From NCBI GenBank assembly GCA_030628325.1, contig DAOVRB010000097.1:1-5414 (forward strand): DNA of 5,414 nt, in the 5' to 3' direction. A program made the translations under genes and the position numbers. The stretch is from Methanomicrobiaceae archaeon. Its GTDB lineage: Archaea; Halobacteriota; Methanomicrobia; Methanomicrobiales; Methanomicrobiaceae. Positions 1 to 4,407 of the stretch are shown here, in pieces (position 1 is the first letter of the stretch; each line of letters opens with the position of its first letter). Under the pieces are notes generated by a model, which made no database searches, had not been told where the DNA came from, and saw nothing but the letters and a program-made list of their open reading frames with translations.

Positions 1-803
1 TCAAGTTTAAGCTCGAGTGCAACAAGACGGCGGAGGCGGCGATGGTAGAAGAGCAGGTCTATGTAAAAATCGTCCCCGTCAATTGTGATCCGCTTCTGGC
101 GGGCGGCGAAGGTGAATCCGACACCAAGTTCAAGTATGAAGTTCTCCATCTCATGCAGAATTGCAGACTCCAGATCTTTTTCCAGAAAGTTCTGATTAAG
201 ATTGAGAAAGTCAAGGAAATACGGATCGCGGAATACAAGATCAGGAGTTAATTTATCTTCATCTCTAAGTGCATCAAGTTCGATTCTGGCAACTTCTTCA
301 GGCTGCTTTGAAATGGCTGTTCTTTCATAGAGCATTGAACTGATTTTTTGTTGCAGTGTTCTTACACTCCAGTTTTCAATCCTGCACATTTCAGCGTAAA
401 ATTCACGTTCTAGGGGATTTTCAAGGGGGAAAAGCTCTCTAAAATGTGACCAGCTCAATTGTTGCGACAGTGTGGCAACAATCTTCGGGTCAGGGAAAAC
501 CTCGCTGAATTTGATCATCCTTGTAAGTGCCGACCTGGTATACCCCCTCCCATATTCACTCGTTAATTGTTGCGACAGTGTGGCAACAATCTTCTCACCG
601 TAATCAGCACGACTGCCCTTTAGAATTTCATCATTAATTCGCCTGCCAATCTGCCAGTAAAGAAGGGTCATGGCAGAGTTTACCGTAACTGCGACACGGC
701 CTCTTGCCTCATCAATAATCCTGCGGAGATCATTGAGGAGATAAGGTGATAATTTAGGGTTGCCCGCCGCCGTCATCTCTTTATCACGCTTTTTCTCTGT
801 CAT
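1..803 (-). CDS. YhcG/DUF1016-family PDDEXK nuclease domain protein, 3' part off window
   Basis: Read on the minus strand, an uninterrupted frame starts at ATG 803-801 and is still open at the left edge (267 complete codons). Residues about 18-150 form the family's helical N-terminal domain, including LLYWQIGRRI, RADYG, FSEVFPD and LSWSHFRELFPL. Residues about 190-267 are the PDDEXK nuclease region: FRDPYFLDFL, then IDLLFYHRRL with Asp249, then ELK with Glu264 and Lys266, matching the D...ExK catalytic pattern. The true C-terminus is missing. The start is supported by GGAG at 815-812, 8 nt upstream and inside the end of hsdM. Only 2 bp separate the hsdM stop from this ATG, so the two are almost certainly co-transcribed. 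Family members often sit beside type I methylase genes, so a role in restriction or DNA processing with HsdM is likely but inferred. Oddity: IVATLSQQL occurs twice (residues 72-80 and 108-116), each encoded by the same palindromic DNA. Confidence 0.93.
   Translation of the reverse strand, partial: MTEKKRDKEMTAAGNPKLSPYLLNDLRRIIDEARGRVAVTVNSAMTLLYWQIGRRINDEILKGSRADYGEKIVATLSQQLTSEYGRGYTRSALTRMIKFSEVFPDPKIVATLSQQLSWSHFRELFPLENPLEREFYAEMCRIENWSVRTLQQKISSMLYERTAISKQPEEVARIELDALRDEDKLTPDLVFRDPYFLDFLNLNQNFLEKDLESAILHEMENFILELGVGFTFAARQKRITIDGDDFYIDLLFYHRRLRRLVALELKL
458..482. repeat. 25-bp near-perfect palindrome, copy A (second site in yhcG)
   Basis: The arms are ATTGTTGC and GCAACAAT, with an inner GACAGTGTG in which the only mismatched pair is at 466/474 and the centre is G470 (11 of 12 pairs match). 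It encodes IVATLSQQL, residues 108-116 of the YhcG-type protein. The identity with copy B is longer than the palindrome: 457-486 equals 565-594, a 30-bp direct repeat offset by exactly 108 bp. Confidence 0.9.
566..590. repeat. 25-bp near-perfect palindrome, copy B (first site in yhcG)
   Basis: Identical in sequence to copy A, centred on G578, encoding IVATLSQQL at residues 72-80 of the same protein. The two copies are in the same reading frame 36 codons apart, so recombination between them would delete 36 residues without a frameshift. Confidence 0.9.
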
Positions 804-805
804 TA

Positions 806-2356
806 TTATGTCTCCAGAAGTTTTCCGACATTCTCGGAAATTCTCTCCTCAAGTTCCCGTGCCTCTACAGTGAGAACTTCTAGCTCTTCGTTGAGCTCTT
901 CGAGGCGCTCTTTGAAGTCGAAACCGTCATCCTCGCGGGGGGCAACGCCAACGTAGCGGCCGGGGTTGAGGCTCCAGCCCTGCTCCTCAATATCTGTGAT
1001 CGTGGTGACTTTGCAAAGGCCGGGGATGTCGGCGTATTTTTCGTCAGGGAAATGCTCTTTTGTGAGAACTTCGCTTCCCTGAATGTATTCGGGTTTTTCC
1101 CCGCGATAGAGTCTTGCGATGTTTGCCAGAAATTCAGTCTGCTCAGGTGAAAACTCGCGGTGTGCCCTGTCAACCTGCACAAAAGTGTGCCGGGCGTCGA
1201 TGAAGAGAACCTTATCCTTTCTCTCTTTCACTGTCTTTGAACGGTCGAAAAACCAGAGGGTGCAGGGCAGAGTTACGGTGTAGAAGAAGTTCGGCGAAAT
1301 CGCGACCATCGTATCAACCGCTCCTGATTCGATAATCTTCCGGCGGATTGCAAGCTCTGCACCGCGTGCATCCGCTGCTGAGTTTGCCATCACAAACCCT
1401 GTTCTGCCTTTCTCGTTTAATGAATTGTAGAATAACTGAATCCAGAGATAGTTTGCGTTGTCAGTCGAAGGTATGCCAAGAGAAAACCGCGGGTCGTCTT
1501 TGATTCTCTCCTTGTCAACGCCGGAGACATTGAAGGGTGGATTTGCCATCACAAAATCGAAGCGGCCGAAACTTTTGTGAAGGTCCTCATAGTAGGTGTT
1601 GCCCTGCTTTATGTCGCCCGAAAGACCGTGTACCGCAAGGTTCATCTTTGCGAGCCGGATCGTCTCTGTCCCTCTCTCCTGTCCGAAGACAGATAGCTCC
1701 TTTCCGGGATCATGCTTATGATTCTGAACAAATCTGGCGCTCTGAACAAACATTCCGCCGCTGCCTGACGCAGGGTCAAATATTCTCCCGTGATATGGCT
1801 GGATGATTGCGACTATTAACCGGACAAGACTTGTCGGCGTGAAGAACTCACCGCCCTTCTGCCCCTCCTTCATCGCGAATTTGCCGAGGAAATACTCATA
1901 TATTTTACCAAATGCATCTCCCTCCATTTTAGGGATTGATGCGAGGATTCTGAGTAGTTCAACGAGTGTTGAGTTCTCAATTCTGGTGTATGTCTTTGGA
2001 AGAATGTCCTTTAGCTCTTCATTTTCAGCCTCTATCTGCTTCATCGCCGCGTTTATCGCAGCGCCCAGATCCTCACCTTCGGGGAGTTTCTGAAGCCGGG
2101 AGAAGCGGGCATTTTCCGGAATGAAAAGGACACCCTTTGAATGGTAGTTGTGCTTTCCGAGCTTTCGGCGTCCGCTCCCCGCCCCCTGCGTCTCAATCTC
2201 CTCCTTTGCCCGGGTGAACTTCAGGTCTGCATACCTGAGAAAAATTAAACCCAGTACGGGTATGGAGTATTCAGATGGCCGTAGGTCCGAGTTGGCCCAG
2301 AGCTGGTCAGCCGCTGCCCATAGTCGGGACTCAATCTCGTTGTTGTTCGTCGCCAT
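806..2356 (-). CDS. hsdM: Type I restriction-modification DNA methyltransferase, M subunit (N6-adenine)
   Basis: A complete 516-residue protein, the usual length for HsdM. It transfers methyl from S-adenosylmethionine to adenine in the site chosen by HsdS. Visible in order: helical N-terminal HsdM domain (about 8-145, with LWAAADQLWANSDL and VLGLIFLRYADL); GGEFFTP (168-174); SAM-binding motif I DPASGSGGMF (194-203); catalytic motif IV NPPF (272-275); a target-domain-contacting C-terminal part with EEQGWSLNPGRYVGV; and a Glu/Leu-rich coiled coil over the last 40 residues that would pack against HsdS. All key residues are present, so the enzyme looks functional. ATG at 2356-2354 is chosen because the family N-terminus begins right after it; no clear Shine-Dalgarno sequence precedes it, so a leaderless or weakly initiated message is possible. 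The yhcG-like gene follows 2 bp later. HsdS and HsdR are not in the window and would be expected beyond the left edge. Confidence 0.96.
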   Translation of the reverse strand: MATNNNEIESRLWAAADQLWANSDLRPSEYSIPVLGLIFLRYADLKFTRAKEEIETQGAGSGRRKLGKHNYHSKGVLFIPENARFSRLQKLPEGEDLGAAINAAMKQIEAENEELKDILPKTYTRIENSTLVELLRILASIPKMEGDAFGKIYEYFLGKFAMKEGQKGGEFFTPTSLVRLIVAIIQPYHGRIFDPASGSGGMFVQSARFVQNHKHDPGKELSVFGQERGTETIRLAKMNLAVHGLSGDIKQGNTYYEDLHKSFGRFDFVMANPPFNVSGVDKERIKDDPRFSLGIPSTDNANYLWIQLFYNSLNEKGRTGFVMANSAADARGAELAIRRKIIESGAVDTMVAISPNFFYTVTLPCTLWFFDRSKTVKERKDKVLFIDARHTFVQVDRAHREFSPEQTEFLANIARLYRGEKPEYIQGSEVLTKEHFPDEKYADIPGLCKVTTITDIEEQGWSLNPGRYVGVAPREDDGFDFKERLEELNEELEVLTVEARELEERISENVGKLLET

Positions 2357-2414
2357 ATGTTGATAGATAATTTTGGCGGCAATTATTTCCCTTTATTGAT
2401 CTGACAATCTGAAT

Positions 2415-2480
2415 TCATTGTATGAGGTCCAGTTCAAATGCAAGGATTATATCCCGGTGAATTTCACCAAACACACCTGC
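2415..2480 (-). pseudogene. Degenerate fragment of the pheT 3' end
   Basis: Read on the minus strand this encodes AGVFGEIHRDIILAFELD, followed by LIQ and a TGA stop at 2417-2415. The intact pheT further right encodes AGVFGEIHPDVILAFELD. At DNA level 2426-2480 matches 4461-4515 at 49 of 55 positions; most differences are silent third-position changes, with Pro to Arg and Val to Ile as the only replacements. Upstream of 2480 the match stops and the frame hits a stop at about 2520. The fragment's end is shorter than the real PheT end: FELD is joined directly to a leucine that in the intact gene follows the second ELD, as expected from loss of 27 bp between two GGTCCAGTTCAA repeats. It lies 58 bp upstream of hsdM and cannot make a functional synthetase. 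Confidence 0.8.
2426..2480. repeat. Direct repeat of pheT 3' end, left copy (partner 4461-4515)
   Basis: 55 bp, 49 identical to 4461-4515 in the same orientation; the first 22 bp (GGTCCAGTTCAAATGCAAGG plus AT) are identical. Together the two copies bracket about 2 kb containing the small ORF, the membrane-anchored protein, the nucleotidyltransferase and the hsdM/yhcG remnant. Confidence 0.85.
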
Positions 2481-2566
2481 TCCGATGTTGGTCGTAAACC
2501 TGCTCAGTCTCCGCACCGTAGATTCTGAAGTCTAAAAGAGAGAGGGAGACCTTTGAGGCATTTGAC

Positions 2567-2737
2567 ATGAGTCTAATAGTTGCCCTAAACTGTGGGGGAG
2601 TTAGGATTAGCTTAATGTTTCTTACAACTGCATCAATTTCAACAACAGTAATATTATATTCTGCAAATGAGAACAGTATCTTAAATACATTAATAGCTAT
2701 TATTCCAACAGGGAGTTTTTTGGTAATTTATCTCTAA
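2567..2737 (+). CDS. Possible small membrane protein, 56 residues
   Basis: ATG at 2567 opens a 56-codon frame ending in TAA at 2735-2737, with GAGG at 2555-2558, 8 nt upstream, as a possible ribosome binding site. The product begins MSLIVALNCGGVRISL and has two hydrophobic stretches, about residues 16-31 and 42-56, separated by a polar SANENS turn, which would suit a two-helix membrane peptide. I do not recognise it. It ends 90 bp before the next plus-strand gene, so the two might share a transcript. AT-rich DNA easily gives short hydrophobic frames by chance, and it could also be a leftover of a longer gene; treat as tentative. Confidence 0.3.
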   Translation: MSLIVALNCGGVRISLMFLTTASISTTVILYSANENSILNTLIAIIPTGSFLVIYL

Positions 2738-2771
2738 TTGGAGTCTTTTAATTGATAATTATGATTTTACA

Positions 2772-2805
2772 TTTTAAAAAAATTGGAGACGAATCATAAA
2801 TATAT
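2772..2805 (+). promoter_or_regulatory. Candidate archaeal TATA elements for the gene at 2828
   Basis: Two A/T boxes are present: TTTTAAAAA at 2772-2780 and AAATATAT at 2798-2805. The first would place a transcription start near 2800, leaving room for the GGAGG site at 2816. The second lies too close to the start codon to leave a leader containing that site, so the first is the better candidate. The surroundings are AT-rich, so specificity is low. Confidence 0.3.
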
Positions 2806-2815
2806 TGTTTGCTAC

Positions 2816-2820
2816 GGAGG
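2816..2820 (+). promoter_or_regulatory. Ribosome binding site GGAGG that sets the start at 2828
   Basis: GGAGG lies 7 nt before ATG 2828. An earlier in-frame ATG at 2783 has only a poor upstream sequence and would place this GGAGG inside the coding region, so 2828 is preferred. Confidence 0.7.
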
Positions 2821-2827
2821 GCTGACT

Positions 2828-3643
2828 ATGAGTTCAACAAAAAGAAGGATACAAGTTCACAAAAATGCAGAAGAGGAAATAAAAAAAATTTGGAACAAGG
2901 AAGAAACTGTCTTAATAATCCATTACTCATGTGAAGGTTTTTATGAGAAACCAGAGGGACAAACTTCAAGAATTGCTTCAATTGTTGTAAAACATTTAGA
3001 TAGTGGACAAACCAAGTCTTTTTCAATTCACAGTGCTGCTGAAATCAAAGGAATATCTGTTGATGAAATCGAAAAAAATTTCGATGAATTAGAGAAGGAT
3101 TTTTTAGATGAATTTTTTGAATATTCAAAAGCTCATAAAAATCATTATTGGGTTCATTGGAATATGAGAAATGCTAATTATGGATTTGAGGCAATAAACC
3201 ACAGATATAGAGTACTTGGTGGTAAACCTTGTGCGATAGATGATAAATATAAAAAAGATCTATCACGCATTTTTGATGATCTATACGGAGATGATTACAT
3301 TGAACACTCCAAATTACAAACTTTGGCGGAAAAAAATGAATTTAACACCAAAGATCTACTCAGTGGGAAAGATGAGGCACAAGCATTTAAGGATAAAGAA
3401 TATGTGAAATTACATCAATCAACTTTAAGAAAAGTTGAACTTCTTGAAAAATATCTGAAACACTCTGATGGAAAAAATCTAAAAATAAATTCAGGGATGC
3501 TTAAAATATATGGAGTGACAGCACAGGGTATTTTTGAATGGATAAATGATTACTGGCTTCTTAAACTTATTTCCGGTTTAATCGTCCTTATAATCAGTGT
3601 TTTTGTACCCTACTTCACCTTAAAATTTCTGGGATTTATGTAA
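2828..3643 (+). CDS. Unknown protein, possible RNase H/DnaQ-like domain with C-terminal membrane anchor
   Basis: 271 residues from ATG 2828 (GGAGG 7 nt upstream); an in-frame ATG at 2783 would add 15 residues but is less likely. I cannot name the family. Seen in order: a strand-like VLIIHYSCEGFY (28-39); a beta-hairpin-like RIASIVVKHLDSGQTKSFSI (48-67); a charged helix (77-104); VHWNMRNANYGFEAINHRY (109-127); HSKLQTLAEKN (160-170); LSGKDEAQAF (178-187); LHQSTLRKVELL (195-206); and one hydrophobic helix at about 244-269 near the C-terminus. The order of strands, the HWN...F motif and the later H.L..LA segment recall DEDD (DnaQ-type) exonucleases, but the first motif has S-C-E in place of D-x-E and the second lacks the usual Asp, so activity is doubtful. 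This fold is inference. The gene is markedly more AT-rich than hsdM or pheT, suggesting recent transfer, and its neighbours are defence-type genes, so a membrane-bound defence role is conceivable. Confidence 0.85.
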   Translation: MSSTKRRIQVHKNAEEEIKKIWNKEETVLIIHYSCEGFYEKPEGQTSRIASIVVKHLDSGQTKSFSIHSAAEIKGISVDEIEKNFDELEKDFLDEFFEYSKAHKNHYWVHWNMRNANYGFEAINHRYRVLGGKPCAIDDKYKKDLSRIFDDLYGDDYIEHSKLQTLAEKNEFNTKDLLSGKDEAQAFKDKEYVKLHQSTLRKVELLEKYLKHSDGKNLKINSGMLKIYGVTAQGIFEWINDYWLLKLISGLIVLIISVFVPYFTLKFLGFM

Positions 3644-3650
3644 GAATGAT

Positions 3651-3667
3651 AAATGGGATTACCATTT
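3651..3667. terminator. Small hairpin between convergent genes, possible terminator
   Basis: AAATGG (3651-3656) and CCATTT (3662-3667) can pair around a 5-nt loop in the 42-bp gap between the convergent genes ending at 3643 and 3686. The stem is short and no strong T-run follows on either strand, so a terminator role is only suggested by position. Confidence 0.3.
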
Positions 3668-3685
3668 TCCAGAGAAAGTGTAATA

Positions 3686-4051
3686 TCACGCTTTGACATA
3701 TACAGCATCCTCTAAAATTCCATTATATAGTCGTCTCCTTTGTATTACCCCTGCCTTGAGAATCAGATCAACCGGTATTCCGAGTAATTCTTCAAGTTCA
3801 TCTCTGAGATCGACAACTTCCCATCCAATTGGTTCCTGGAAATCAACCATTATATCCAGATCGCTGTTTTTGGTCTGTTCCCCTCTTGCATATGATCCGA
3901 TTATGCTGAGTTCGTTTATCTTATATTTCTCTTGAAGGTGGGAGTAATTCTTATTCAGCGTTGCAACTATCCTTTTTAGGTCGTCTGATTTCTCTAAAGT
4001 TTTGCTGGATGAATTGCTGAATGAATTGCCGGATGAGTTATCAGAATACAT
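3686..4051 (-). CDS. MntA-like minimal nucleotidyltransferase, orphan antitoxin candidate
   Basis: 121 residues from ATG 4051-4049, with AGGG at 4064-4061 spaced 9 nt upstream; a TTG at 4060 is in frame but too close to that site. The nucleotidyltransferase signature is complete: GS (52-53), ten residues, then D64-x-D66 within SDLDIMVDF, and a further acidic residue D95 in VDLI. The core and the end (GILEDAVYV) match the length and pattern of small MNT-domain proteins. In the MntA/HepT toxin-antitoxin type, this protein neutralises a HEPN RNase by adding AMP to it. Here no HEPN gene follows: the next gene downstream is convergent and unrelated. The first 20 residues are a Ser/Asn-rich tail (NSSGNSFSNSSS) atypical for the family. 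It may be an orphan antitoxin, a defence remnant, or act on a partner elsewhere. Confidence 0.9.
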   Translation of the reverse strand: MYSDNSSGNSFSNSSSKTLEKSDDLKRIVATLNKNYSHLQEKYKINELSIIGSYARGEQTKNSDLDIMVDFQEPIGWEVVDLRDELEELLGIPVDLILKAGVIQRRRLYNGILEDAVYVKA

Positions 4052-4060
4052 ATGCTGCAA

Positions 4061-4064
4061 CCCT
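4061..4064 (-). promoter_or_regulatory. Ribosome binding site AGGG for the nucleotidyltransferase
   Basis: AGGG on the minus strand is 9 nt before ATG 4051 but directly adjoins the alternative TTG at 4060. This spacing favours the ATG and a 121-residue product. Confidence 0.5.
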
Positions 4065-4092
4065 ATTTTTTGGTTAATTCTCTATTGCAAGT

Positions 4093-4103
4093 GTATATGT
4101 TAA
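4093..4103 (-). promoter_or_regulatory. TATA-like box upstream of the nucleotidyltransferase
   Basis: Minus-strand TTAACATATAC lies about 46 bp upstream of ATG 4051. A start about 25 bp downstream would fall near 4072 and give a leader of about 20 nt that includes the AGGG site. The gene would then have its own promoter between itself and the hsdM/yhcG remnant. Confidence 0.35.
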
Positions 4104-4180
4104 GCTTTTTTGGATTTTCTTTTACTCAGTTGGAGTTTGTCCATCAAGAGGAAGAAGCTCCCTGAAGTGCGTCCAGCTCA

Positions 4181-4205
4181 ATTGTCTCATCAGTGCTGAG
4201 ACATT
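4181..4205. repeat. Variant palindrome in the yhcG remnant (equivalent of copy A)
   Basis: Centred on G4193, with GTCTCA (4184-4189) pairing with TGAGAC (4197-4202); 10 of 12 pairs over 25 bp match. It encodes NVSALMRQL and lies exactly 108 bp from the palindrome at 4289-4313, as copy A lies from copy B. Both arms differ from the other three palindromes, yet pairing is kept. Confidence 0.75.
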
Positions 4206-4288
4206 TTTTTCATCTGGAAAAACCTCAGCAAACCGAATCATATGCCTTAGACTGTTTTGTGAAAATCCTCTGGCATAATCATTCATCA

Positions 4289-4313
4289 ATTGTTGCGACA
4301 GTGTGGCAACAAT
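4289..4313. repeat. 25-bp near-perfect palindrome, copy C (in yhcG remnant)
   Basis: Identical to copies A and B, centred on G4301, encoding IVATLSQQL (residues 32-40 of the chimeric remnant). The identity to copy A extends to 29 bp (4287-4315 equals 456-484), although the flanking yhcG sequence is clearly diverged. Confidence 0.9.
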
Positions 4314-4407
4314 CTCTTGTCCATACTCAGCCCGTCTGTTCCTGCCCGGATCCTTCTGGTGGTTCTGCACGAACCGGGTGCTCTGGATGAACATGCTGCT
4401 GCTCACC

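Larger units (their letters stand above)
2481..2827. other. Intergenic stretch, AT-rich towards the right
   Basis: From 2481 to about 2550 I see no homology to anything else in the window and a purine run (AAAAGAGAGAGGGAGA, about 2534-2549). From 2567 to 2737 there is a small hydrophobic ORF, described separately. From 2738 to 2827 lie TATA-like A/T runs and the ribosome binding site of the gene starting at 2828. No tRNA, CRISPR or long inverted repeat was seen. Confidence 0.6.
4122..4406 (-). pseudogene. Chimeric remnant: hsdM fragment fused in frame to yhcG fragment
   Basis: A 94-codon frame starts at GTG 4406-4404, 1 bp past the pheT stop, and ends at TAA 4124-4122. Residues 4-21, SMFIQSTRFVQNHQKDPG, match HsdM residues 201-218 (GMFVQSARFVQNHKHDPG). 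Residues 25-87, from RAEYG through FRELLPL, match YhcG residues 65-127 without a gap. About 300 codons of hsdM and 64 of yhcG are absent at the join, and the sequence after residue 87 is unrelated. The hsdM part retains only the last residues of SAM motif I, so no methylase is possible, and no nuclease domain remains. The divergence from the intact hsdM and yhcG at both DNA and protein level shows it came from a related but distinct restriction locus, not a recent copy. GAGGGG about 8 nt before the GTG could still allow translation as a short fusion peptide. Confidence 0.85.

Noticed and set aside
42..251. Plus-strand open frame opposite the nuclease gene
   Set aside because: It lies wholly antisense to a well-supported DUF1016 frame and has no recognisable features.
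457..594. CRISPR-like repeat pair
   Set aside because: There are only two units, the spacer between them is conserved coding sequence, and both repeats are in frame within one gene.
1537..2363. Several plus-strand frames opposite hsdM
   Set aside because: They are antisense shadows of a full-length hsdM with all its motifs; their translations are low-complexity and unlike any family.
3965..3985. Peptide IVATLN in the nucleotidyltransferase resembling IVATLSQQL
   Set aside because: The DNA is different (GTTGCAACG rather than GTTGCCACA) and no palindrome is formed, so the likeness is probably chance.
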